Assembly: GCA_002378845.1 (NCBI GenBank)
Contig: DFRY01000029.1
Location: 25,657-31,636, forward strand
From: Ruminococcaceae bacterium UBA3451
Lineage (GTDB): Bacteria > Bacillota > Clostridia > Oscillospirales > Acutalibacteraceae
Direction of reading: 5' to 3'
Length of the DNA: 5,980 nt
Below are positions 1 through 5,354 of the stretch, piece by piece; the first letter of the stretch is position 1; each line of letters opens with the position of its first letter. The notes under the pieces were generated by a model. It was not told where the DNA came from, did no database searches, and was given only the letters and a program-made list of their open reading frames with translations. Position numbers and translations under genes: made by a program.

Positions 1-173
1 TTTGGGTTTAAATCCTGTTCCAAATATGCGGTACAGCCCGGTACAAGCAGTTCCCTGCATCGCCCGGTATTGCGCACATGCGCCACCACGATTTCTCCGT
101 TTAACTTACATTCGGCAATAAAACGGTTTGGTCTGCGCAGGAACACCGCTTTTTGTATATGCCTGTATTTCAT
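1..173 (-). CDS. sfsA: SfsA family protein (sugar fermentation stimulation homolog / putative DNA-RNA nuclease), N-terminal part
   Basis: The first 57 codons of an SfsA homolog are present; the rest lies beyond the left edge. The N-terminus carries the family signature: FLRRPNRFIAEC at residues 11-22, the turn LNGEIVVAH at 24-32, then MRNTGRCRELLVPG at 33-46, typical of the N-terminal OB-fold-like domain. SfsA was named for an effect on maltose metabolism in E. coli and is now often annotated as a DNA/RNA nuclease; its role in Firmicutes is not well established. The nuclease-like C-terminal domain cannot be checked here. The ATG start at 171-173 is supported by the match to family N-termini and by an AAGGA ribosome binding site nine bases upstream. 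It is transcribed separately from the oleate hydratase gene, whose terminator lies upstream. Confidence 0.9.
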   Translation of the reverse strand, partial: MKYRHIQKAVFLRRPNRFIAECKLNGEIVVAHVRNTGRCRELLVPGCTAYLEQDLNP

Positions 174-208
174 GGTTTGCATTCCTTCGTTTACATCGAT
201 TTTACTTT

Positions 209-259
209 ATCATACAGGAAAACAGGGCAAATGAAAAGAGAAGTAAGCGATTTTGTCAA
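209..259 (-). promoter_or_regulatory. Candidate sfsA promoter region (two overlapping -35/-10 pairs)
   Basis: On the minus strand upstream of sfsA two sigma-A-like pairs can be read. One is a perfect TTGACA (plus 254-259) with a poor -10 TTTCAT (231-236) at 17 bp. The other is TTTTCA (232-237) with a good -10 TATGAT (209-214), also at 17 bp. The second places the start of transcription about 35 bases before the ATG. Either could be used; the sequence alone does not decide. Confidence 0.4.
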
Positions 260-270
260 GCGATACTTCT
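239..270. repeat. Inverted repeat enclosing a direct repeat, over the sfsA -35 region
   Basis: AGAAGTA (239-245) and TACTTCT (264-270) form a 7-bp perfect inverted repeat. Nested within and overlapping it is a direct repeat of AAGCGAT at 245-251 and 258-264, a 13-base period. The arrangement overlaps the TTGACA candidate of the sfsA promoter, so it could be an operator or simply chance. No known regulator site is recognised. Confidence 0.35.
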
Positions 271-299
271 TCCCCGCGCAATAAAATCTCAATCAAAAG

Positions 300-340
300 C
301 AAAAATCCATGCGCCGGTTGCCCGGACACATGGATTTTTG
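300..340 (-). terminator. Rho-independent terminator of the oleate hydratase gene
   Basis: CAAAAATCCATG (300-311) and its exact reverse complement CATGGATTTTTG (329-340) form a 12-bp stem. In the minus-strand transcript the loop contains a second small stem, CCGG-GCAA-CCGG, closed by a GNRA-type tetraloop. A T-rich run TTTTTGCTTTT follows on the minus strand. The hairpin lies about 70 bases past the hydratase stop. The A/T symmetry means it could also work on the plus strand, but no plus-strand gene precedes it. Confidence 0.8.
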
Positions 341-409
341 TGGAAAAGAGATGGAATAGGAGTTAGAGAAATAGTATGGAACAAATGGAAACGAATTCAT
401 TTGAATAAA

Positions 410-2185
410 TCAGACTAAATGGTATTCTTTCAGCAGCTTTTCAATATCGGTGCCGTCTGCTTTTTTCAGCATGGCTTTCAGCGCTAATTTTTCAATCAGC
501 CCCAGCTCCATATCGGTAATTTTTTTGCCGTCGCGGAGCTGCACGGCAGAATTCAGCAGGTCGCGCACATCGAACACGCTGCCCCATACCTCCGGTACGC
601 CGCGGTCAACGTCCAACAGGGTATAAACGGCTTCCATACCTGTGCGGATAGAATATTCGGTGGTAAAGATTGTGTCGCGTTCCGTTTCGGCAAACTGCCC
701 CAGAAACGCGAAGTTCACGCTGCCCTCCGGCACGACGGCCGGGCGGTCACCCGCGGCGCGGGGCATAAAGAAAGCAGTAATATAAGGCATCATGCAGGGC
801 ACGGTATTGGCGCTGTGCTCGGCAAGTTCTTCAATTTCATTTTCCGGCACACCAAGGTGATACAGCCATTCCATGCAGATTTCTTTTCCGGTGCATTCCC
901 GCATGGGCTTTTTTACATAGTTGCCGGGTTTGTCGCTGAACAGGCCGTAAACCCAGCCCACCAGCTGCCCTTTCGGCTGGTTGCGGAACTGCGGCTGACG
1001 GTTGAAGGTCCAGCTAAGAAGCCAATTGGAGTCCTTCACCGTAACGATGCCGCCGGTAACGACTTTACCGCAGAACGGGTCGCGTTTGCAGATTTTCTGT
1101 ATGTAGGGCGGAATACGGTTGTCGAGCGTTGTGACAGTTGCCGACATCCAGTTGCTTTCTTCCGCGTTCCCGCAGAACTTGTCGGGATGGCCGAAAGAGG
1201 AATCCTGCGCGGCAATTCTGCGCCACATGTCCCAACCGCCGCCCGCTTTAATCTCTTTATTAAACGCGGTAGGATGATTCTGGTCACCGAGGGTGGAATT
1301 TTCAACGCAGCCGCCGTTCGTAATGAAAAGTAAATCGTCTTCGGTTAAATCGATGGAAGCTTCGCTGCCGTCATGAATGACATCGATTCGTTTGGCGGTT
1401 TTCTTCTCTTTTTGAATGTCAAAAGCAACGTTTACAACTTTGGTTTTATAATGGAACTGCACTCCGTGCGATTCCAGATATTTAATCATAGGAAGAATCA
1501 TGGACTCGTACTGATTGTACTTTGTAAAACGGAGCGCTTTAAAGTCGGGCAGACCGCCTACGTGGTGAATAAAACGCTTGATATACAGCTTCATTTCCAA
1601 CGCGCTGTGCCAGTTTTCAAAAGCGAACATGGTGCGCCAGTACAGCCAGAAGTTGGAATTCAACACCTCGTCGTCAAACACATCGGTAATCGGTTTGTTG
1701 TACAAATCTTCATCCGGGGTAAAGAACAGCTTCATAATCTGCATAGCGCCTTTATCGGATAAACCGAATTTACCGTCGGTATGGGCGTCTTCCCCACGTT
1801 TGACGGTTGCGCGCATCAGGGAATAGTTCGGGTCACGCTTGTTAAGCCAGTAATATTCGTCAAGCACGCTGACCCCTTCCGTTTCAATGGACGGAATGGA
1901 ACGGAATAAATCCCACATGCACTCGAAATGATTGTCCATTTCGCGCCCGCCGCGCATTACGTAACCCACATTGTCATATTGATAACCGTCACAGGCACCG
2001 CCCGGAATCGGATCTTTTTCAAGAATATGTACCCTTTTACCGCTCATTTGCCCGTCGCGGACAAGAAAACACGCTGCCGCGAGCGCCGCAAGACCGGAAC
2101 CGATAATATAAGCCGATTTACGGTCAACGCCTTCGGGTTTCACCGGGCGTGCAAACGCTTCGTAATTACCGCTGGAATAGTACAT
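410..2185 (-). CDS. ohyA: Oleate hydratase (FAD-dependent fatty acid hydratase, MCRA family)
   Basis: This 591-residue protein is a full-length member of the myosin-cross-reactive antigen family. These enzymes use FAD to add water to the cis-9 (sometimes cis-12) double bond of unsaturated fatty acids, giving for example 10-hydroxystearate from oleate. Visible features are an N-terminal Rossmann FAD motif GSGLAALAAA (residues 29-38), followed by ILEKDPIPGGACDG (54-67) and RGGREMDNHFECMWDLF (78-94). Glu82 falls at the position of the catalytic Glu and Tyr201 (LYIKRF) at that of the catalytic Tyr described for characterised hydratases. The stretch around Thr393 and Asn395 (WTFNRQPQF) matches the carboxylate-binding region. 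The ATG start has GGAGG nine bases upstream. The enzyme is usually peripheral to the membrane. It lies downstream of a TetR regulator on the same strand but behind that gene's terminator, so it probably has its own promoter. Family assignment is secure; the exact substrate range is not visible. Confidence 0.96.
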   Translation of the reverse strand: MYYSSGNYEAFARPVKPEGVDRKSAYIIGSGLAALAAACFLVRDGQMSGKRVHILEKDPIPGGACDGYQYDNVGYVMRGGREMDNHFECMWDLFRSIPSIETEGVSVLDEYYWLNKRDPNYSLMRATVKRGEDAHTDGKFGLSDKGAMQIMKLFFTPDEDLYNKPITDVFDDEVLNSNFWLYWRTMFAFENWHSALEMKLYIKRFIHHVGGLPDFKALRFTKYNQYESMILPMIKYLESHGVQFHYKTKVVNVAFDIQKEKKTAKRIDVIHDGSEASIDLTEDDLLFITNGGCVENSTLGDQNHPTAFNKEIKAGGGWDMWRRIAAQDSSFGHPDKFCGNAEESNWMSATVTTLDNRIPPYIQKICKRDPFCGKVVTGGIVTVKDSNWLLSWTFNRQPQFRNQPKGQLVGWVYGLFSDKPGNYVKKPMRECTGKEICMEWLYHLGVPENEIEELAEHSANTVPCMMPYITAFFMPRAAGDRPAVVPEGSVNFAFLGQFAETERDTIFTTEYSIRTGMEAVYTLLDVDRGVPEVWGSVFDVRDLLNSAVQLRDGKKITDMELGLIEKLALKAMLKKADGTDIEKLLKEYHLV

Positions 2186-2221
2186 AACAAAAAACCTCCT
2201 ATAGTTTTTGCATTTGATTCT

Positions 2222-2249
2222 ATTCTACTGTTTTTTCGCGGTTTGCCTA
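2222..2249 (-). promoter_or_regulatory. Candidate promoter of the oleate hydratase gene
   Basis: Between the tetR terminator and the hydratase start, the minus strand reads TAGGCA (plus 2244-2249), a 16-bp spacer, then TAGAAT (2222-2227). A second overlapping TAGAAT lies at 2217-2222. The -10 is good (5/6) and the -35 weak (4/6), which would suit a regulated promoter. A promoter is expected here because a strong terminator separates the two genes. Confidence 0.4.
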
Positions 2250-2261
2250 TAAACAAAAAAA

Positions 2262-2290
2262 CGGCAGTGATAAAATTTTTATCACTGCCG
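2262..2290 (-). terminator. Rho-independent terminator of the TetR gene
   Basis: CGGCAGTGATAAAA (2262-2275) and TTTTATCACTGCCG (2277-2290) are perfect 14-base arms around a single base. In the minus-strand transcript the GC-rich stem is followed directly by TTTTTTTGTTT. It lies 30 bases past the tetR stop and upstream of the hydratase gene, so most tetR transcripts should end here. Confidence 0.88.
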
Positions 2291-2319
2291 GGGAATTGTC
2301 TAAATTTTTCGCATTTTAA

Positions 2320-2877
2320 TCAGTTGATTTTCATTTTTTCCAAAGCCCTTGCCACATCGCCGTGAATTAAAATGCTTAACTTGTCAATAATTTGCTGCGG
2401 ATCTTCCCGCATACCGTTTTTAATCCAGTCCAGCATCAGCCCTACAAACCCGAACTTGTAAAAGTCCGCGATAAACTTTTTGTCTTCATCGCGCACCACA
2501 AGTCCGACAGACTTTTCCTCGACCACACCGAACAGCAAGCTATAGGTTAGCTTATATAAATAATCCTCCACCCGCTCGCGGCTGACGGAATGGTAAACAT
2601 TTAAAATAAACGGTTTATTTTCCAGAACCGCGTGGAAAATTTGCAAAAATCCCTGCTGCCAGGTATCATATGTTTTTTTCCCGGCAAGCGCTTTGTCCGC
2701 ATCTTCGTCAAAACACCAGTCAACCAGATCGTAAATATCCTTAAAGTGATAATAAAACGTCATGCGGTTAATGCCGCAGTCTTCCGCAATGTCGGAAATC
2801 GTAACTTTATCCAGAGGTTTTTTAAGCAGCATGCGTTTCAGGGATTCTTCGAGTGCGCGTTTTGTAGTCTGCGACAT
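2320..2877 (-). CDS. TetR/AcrR family transcriptional regulator, probable regulator of the adjacent oleate hydratase
   Basis: This is a 185-residue one-component regulator of normal TetR length. The N-terminal DNA-binding domain shows the helix-turn-helix at residues 26-45: TISDIAEDCGINRM then TFYYHF, with the typical FYYHFKDIYDL ending of the family at 41-51. The remaining part (about 60-175), with YHSVSRERVEDYLYKL and a late FVGLMLDWIKNGM segment, resembles the ligand-binding domain of the DhaS-like TetR subgroup (TetR_C_8). The ligand cannot be read from sequence. The ATG start is preceded by GGAGT at seven bases. The gene sits directly upstream of the hydratase on the same strand, with a terminator between. 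Control of the hydratase, perhaps in response to free fatty acids, is inferred from position only. Confidence 0.88.
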   Translation of the reverse strand: MSQTTKRALEESLKRMLLKKPLDKVTISDIAEDCGINRMTFYYHFKDIYDLVDWCFDEDADKALAGKKTYDTWQQGFLQIFHAVLENKPFILNVYHSVSRERVEDYLYKLTYSLLFGVVEEKSVGLVVRDEDKKFIADFYKFGFVGLMLDWIKNGMREDPQQIIDKLSILIHGDVARALEKMKIN

Positions 2878-2943
2878 GTGAAAACTCCTTTACCGGAAGT
2901 CAATCAGCCTGCATGTTATTGAAACAAAAATTAATATAAAAAA

Positions 2944-2980
2944 CAAAAGGATCTGAACCGTAAGGGCTCAAATCCTTTTG
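2944..2980 (-). terminator. Rho-independent terminator of the tRNA-Ala gene
   Basis: CAAAAGGAT (2944-2952) pairs with ATCCTTTTG (2972-2980). In the minus-strand transcript the pairing continues inward through TGAGCC with GGTTCA using G-U pairs, giving about 16 bp around a 5-base loop. On the plus strand the same inner positions are A-C mismatches, so the hairpin fits minus-strand use better. TTTTTTATATT follows. It lies 12 bases past the CCA end of the tRNA gene. Confidence 0.85.
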
Positions 2981-2992
2981 CTTTTTATTGCT

Positions 2993-3068
2993 TGGTGGAG
3001 ACGAAGAGATTCGAACTCTCGACTTCTTGCATGCGAAGCAAGCACTCTCCCAGCTGAGCTACGCCCCC
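2993..3068 (-). tRNA. tRNA-Ala, anticodon CGC
   Basis: A complete 76-nt tRNA folds on the minus strand. The acceptor is GGGGGCG with CGTCTCC, then A73 and an encoded CCA. The D arm is GCTC/GAGT with AGCTGGGA, the anticodon stem CTTGC/GCAAG, and the T arm GAGAG/CTCTT around TTCGAAT. The anticodon loop TTCGCAT gives CGC at plus 3033-3035, reading the Ala codon GCG. The acceptor stem contains the G3-U70 wobble pair, the main identity element for alanyl-tRNA synthetase. A consensus promoter lies just upstream and a terminator just downstream, so it is a single-gene transcription unit. Confidence 0.97.
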
Positions 3069-3080
3069 GCAACGAAAGCT

Positions 3081-3109
3081 ATTATAACACGTTGATTTTA
3101 TAATTTCAA
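3081..3109 (-). promoter_or_regulatory. Sigma-A promoter of tRNA-Ala
   Basis: On the minus strand TTGAAA (plus 3104-3109), a 17-bp spacer and a perfect TATAAT (3081-3086) form a near-consensus housekeeping promoter. Transcription would start about six bases before the mature tRNA 5' end, leaving a short leader for RNase P. Confidence 0.85.
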
Positions 3110-3266
3110 CTATTATTTTTTGTGTTTTCATATTTTTTGCTTTTCCGGTTTACTAATAAAAGGCAATTTTCAAGTTTTGTACCAACCGCATGGTTTTTCA
3201 CCGTATGTCAATTTTTTAACTAAAAACTTACAACATATTTGAAACGCACGATGGAGAAAATGATAT

Positions 3267-3284
3267 AGGAGGTGATTTACTCTG
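3267..3284 (+). promoter_or_regulatory. Strong Shine-Dalgarno site that fixes a CTG start codon
   Basis: AGGAGGTGAT (3267-3276) is a full complement of the 3' end of 16S rRNA. Nine bases after AGGAGG lies CTG (3282-3284), followed in frame by AAA AAG and a hydrophobic segment. The first in-frame ATG is at 3306, about 33 bases from the site, which is too far and would remove the positive n-region of the signal peptide. An in-frame TGA at 3273-3275 excludes any start further upstream. Confidence 0.75.
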
Positions 3285-3899
3285 AAAAAGTTACTCGCAT
3301 TTTTTATGACAATTGTTGTTTTTTCTGCAGTACAAACAACTGCATTTGCACAGGCAAAAGCTTATACCGTAGTGCGCGGCGATACTCTTTGGAAAATTGC
3401 CGTGAAATACGAGATTGGAATATCGGAACTGATTAAAGCAAATCCGCAAATAAAAAATCCGGCTATGATTAACGTAGGGCAAAAAATAAATATTCCGGAA
3501 GCCGCCCCGCTGCAATCGCTGGAAACCGAAGTAATCCGGCTGATTAACCTGGAACGCACAAAGCGCGGTCTTTCCGCACTGACAACAAACTGGCAGGTTT
3601 CCCGTGTGGCCAGATACAAGTCACAGGATATGATTAACAAAAATTACTTCTCGCATACTTCCCCAACGTACGGTTCACCGTTCAACATGATGGAAAACTT
3701 CGGGCTGAAATTCTCCGCCGCCGGCGAAAACATTGCCTACGGGCAGAGAAGCGCACAGGCGGTTGTCACCGCTTGGATGAATTCGCCCGGTCACAGAGCG
3801 AACATTCCGTCTGCCGCCTATACCCAGACGGGCGTTGGCGCCGCGAAAAAAGCGGACGGTACGCTTTACTGGACGCAGATGTTCATTAAACCATATTAA
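3282..3899 (+). CDS. Secreted LysM and CAP (SCP-like) domain protein with a CTG start
   Basis: With the CTG start this is a 205-residue exported protein. A signal peptide covers residues 1-23: Lys-Lys at 2-3, a hydrophobic core, and probable cleavage after AFA. A single LysM domain at about 27-72 (YTVVRGDTLWKIAVKY, then INVGQKINIP) would bind peptidoglycan glycan chains. A CAP domain follows at about 81-203 with the family motifs FSHTSP (123-128), GENIAYG (148-154), SPGHRANI (168-175) and YWTQMF (196-201). His125 and His171 are at the conserved cavity positions. The architecture resembles the YkwD/SafA-type proteins of spore-forming Firmicutes, often tied to the cell wall or spore coat; the activity of bacterial CAP domains is mostly unknown. 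It is monocistronic, closed by a terminator. No convincing promoter was found upstream, so a sporulation sigma factor cannot be excluded. Confidence 0.9.
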   Translation: MKKLLAFFMTIVVFSAVQTTAFAQAKAYTVVRGDTLWKIAVKYEIGISELIKANPQIKNPAMINVGQKINIPEAAPLQSLETEVIRLINLERTKRGLSALTTNWQVSRVARYKSQDMINKNYFSHTSPTYGSPFNMMENFGLKFSAAGENIAYGQRSAQAVVTAWMNSPGHRANIPSAAYTQTGVGAAKKADGTLYWTQMFIKPY

Positions 3900-3911
3900 T
3901 ATTTTGAAAAA

Positions 3912-3971
3912 AGGAGCTGTAATACGGAGTGCAAATTTATTTGCCGGTATTATGGCTCTTACTTATTTTTG
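3912..3971 (+). terminator. Rho-independent terminator of the LysM-CAP gene
   Basis: A long hairpin spans 3912-3960. The outer stem AGGAGCTGTAATAC pairs with GTATTATGGCTCTT using several G-U pairs, and the inner stem is GCAAA-TTTA-TTTGC. ACTTATTTTTG (3961-3971) supplies the T-run, which is slightly interrupted. It begins 12 bases after the stop codon and ends just before the next promoter, separating the two transcription units. Confidence 0.72.
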
Positions 3972-3979
3972 ACCGCCTC

Positions 3980-4009
3980 TTTACAAGAACATACGTTCTA
4001 TGATATAAT
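3980..4009 (+). promoter_or_regulatory. Sigma-A promoter of the radical SAM operon
   Basis: TTTACA (3980-3985, 5/6 match), an 18-bp spacer and a perfect TATAAT (4004-4009) preceded by an extended -10 TG (4001-4002). Transcription should begin around 4016, giving a leader of only about 16 bases that holds little beyond the AAGGAG ribosome binding site (4018-4023). Confidence 0.82.
3986..3999. promoter_or_regulatory. LexA (SOS) box in the radical SAM operon promoter
   Basis: AGAACATACGTTCT contains the palindromic core GAAC-N4-GTTC and fits the Gram-positive LexA/DinR consensus CGAACRNRYGTTYC at all positions except the two outermost bases. It lies wholly between the -35 and -10 elements, where LexA binding would block RNA polymerase. 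This placement is typical of SOS promoters in Firmicutes. LexA itself is not in the window, so binding is inferred. Confidence 0.8.
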
Positions 4010-4031
4010 ACAAAAATAAGGAGCTGGTACT

Positions 4032-5354
4032 GTGGACGTATTTGATAAACTGAAAATTCTAACCGATGCCGCAAAGTATGACGTCGCCTGCACTTCCAGC
4101 GGAGTGGACAAAAAAGCTTCCGCAGGCGGAATCGGCAGTGCGTCAGCCTGCGGTATCTGTCACAGCTTTGCGGCAGACGGAAGGTGTATTTCCCTTTTAA
4201 AGGTACTAATGACCAACGGCTGTGTTTACGACTGCCAATACTGTGTAAACCGCCGTTCCAACGATACTCCGCGCGCCGCGTTCACCCCGCGCGAACTTGC
4301 GGAACTTACCATCAACTTTTACCGCCGAAACTATATTGAGGGGCTTTTCCTAAGTTCCGGCGTAATGAAAGATCCGGATTACACCTGCGAGCAAATGATT
4401 GAAGCGCTGCGCATTCTGCGGGAGGAATACCGCTTTTCCGGGTATATTCACGCGAAAGCCATTCCCGGTGCGGACAGCGCGCTGATTTCGCGGCTGGGGC
4501 TTTTGGCTGACCGCATGAGCGTAAACATTGAACTGCCGTCCCAAAGCAGCCTGCAGCTGCTTGCCCCGGATAAATCAAAGCATTCCATTTTGGCCCCCAT
4601 GGGTTATATTCAGAACCGAATTCAGGAAAACAGCACCGACCTTGTAAAATACCGCCACGCGCCGAAATTTGTACCGGCCGGACAAAGCACCCAGATGATT
4701 GTGGGCGCCACACCCGACACCGATTTTCAAATTTTAAACCTGACGGAAGGGCTTTATAAAAAATACAAGCTGAAACGCGTTTTCTTTTCTGCTTATATGC
4801 CGGTCACGGAAAACGCTTTGCTGCCCGCGCTGGGTACGAAGCCGCCGCTTTTAAGGGAACACCGGCTTTACCAGGCCGACTGGCTGCTGCGCTTTTACGG
4901 GTTTTCCGCAAACGAGCTGCTGGACAGCAGCCACCAAAGCTTTAACCCTTATCTTGACCCAAAATGCAACTGGGCACTGAACCATATGGAACTTTTCCCC
5001 ATGGATGTGAACCGTGCCCCGTATGACGATTTGCTGCGGATTCCGGGTATTGGCGTAACCAGTGCAAAACGCATTGTTTCCACGCGGCGAGCCTCTTCCC
5101 TAAATTTTGACGGTCTGAAAAAGCTGGGCGTTGTACTGAAGCGGGCACAATATTTTATTACGTGCGGCGGAAAAATTGCGGACGGACTGAAAATTACGCA
5201 AGACGCGGTGCTGCGCTCCATGATGTCGGACACAGCGCTGGGCATGTACCAACAAAATCTGCCACAGCAGGCCGAGCCGGAACAGCTTTCCCTGTTCGGA
5301 CAGCCAGCCTTTACACAGGAGGATATTCGGAAATGCCTGACGGGTCAGATGTGA
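4032..5354 (+). CDS. Putative DNA modification/repair radical SAM protein with helix-hairpin-helix (TIGR03916-like)
   Basis: This 440-residue protein carries the radical SAM cluster motif CVYDCQYC (Cys64, Cys68, Cys71), which holds a 4Fe-4S cluster that cleaves S-adenosylmethionine. Upstream are four more cysteines (20, 40, 43, 52) in a conserved-looking segment, ACGICHSFAADGRCISLL, that might hold a second metal centre. The barrel continues through GLFLSSG (104-110), MSVNIELPS (162-170) and FFSAYMPV (251-258). A helix-hairpin-helix at about 329-350 (LLRIPGIGVTSAKRIV) should bind DNA. The tail holds QLSLF (418-422), a sliding-clamp binding pentapeptide. The set matches the family annotated as a putative DNA modification/repair radical SAM protein, genomically linked to DUF4130 proteins and sometimes uracil-DNA glycosylase domains. 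The substrate is unknown. The GTG start (4032) is chosen because AAGGAG lies eight bases upstream. A LexA box in the promoter supports a repair role. Confidence 0.92.
   Translation: MDVFDKLKILTDAAKYDVACTSSGVDKKASAGGIGSASACGICHSFAADGRCISLLKVLMTNGCVYDCQYCVNRRSNDTPRAAFTPRELAELTINFYRRNYIEGLFLSSGVMKDPDYTCEQMIEALRILREEYRFSGYIHAKAIPGADSALISRLGLLADRMSVNIELPSQSSLQLLAPDKSKHSILAPMGYIQNRIQENSTDLVKYRHAPKFVPAGQSTQMIVGATPDTDFQILNLTEGLYKKYKLKRVFFSAYMPVTENALLPALGTKPPLLREHRLYQADWLLRFYGFSANELLDSSHQSFNPYLDPKCNWALNHMELFPMDVNRAPYDDLLRIPGIGVTSAKRIVSTRRASSLNFDGLKKLGVVLKRAQYFITCGGKIADGLKITQDAVLRSMMSDTALGMYQQNLPQQAEPEQLSLFGQPAFTQEDIRKCLTGQM
5283..5297 (+). other. Encoded beta sliding-clamp binding motif QLSLF
   Basis: Codons 418-422 of the radical SAM gene encode QLSLF, an exact match to the bacterial clamp-binding consensus QL[S/D]LF found in DNA polymerases, MutS/MutL and other repair proteins. 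It lies after the HhH domain in a Gln/Glu/Pro-rich, probably flexible tail (about 406-430), where such peptides usually occur. Binding to DnaN is inferred. Confidence 0.65.

Noticed and set aside
382..403. CAAATG...CATTTG inverted repeat just past the hydratase stop
   Set aside because: Only 6 AT-rich base pairs and no T-tract; the stronger hairpin at 300-340 explains termination.
128..418. Plus-strand open frame of 96 codons between sfsA and the hydratase gene
   Set aside because: It runs antisense into sfsA, crosses the terminator hairpin, has no ribosome binding site and no recognisable protein features.
815..1762. Long plus-strand open frames inside the hydratase region
   Set aside because: They are antisense to a full-length, well-matched oleate hydratase and show no domain or start signal of their own.
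1928..2365. Plus-strand open frame crossing the tetR-hydratase intergenic region
   Set aside because: It reads through the palindromic terminator and antisense to two confident genes; no ribosome binding site.
3091..3110. Imperfect 20-bp palindrome GTTGA...TCAAC over the tRNA promoter
   Set aside because: The centre is AT-rich and the symmetry largely comes from promoter elements; tRNA promoters of this kind rarely carry operators.
3251..3268. Five-codon mini-ORF (MEKMI) ending in the LysM-CAP Shine-Dalgarno site
   Set aside because: No ribosome binding site precedes its ATG, and the sequence has no attenuation or regulatory codon pattern.
4312..4713. Minus-strand open frames inside the radical SAM gene
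   Set aside because: They are shadows of a gene with clear catalytic motifs in the plus frame.
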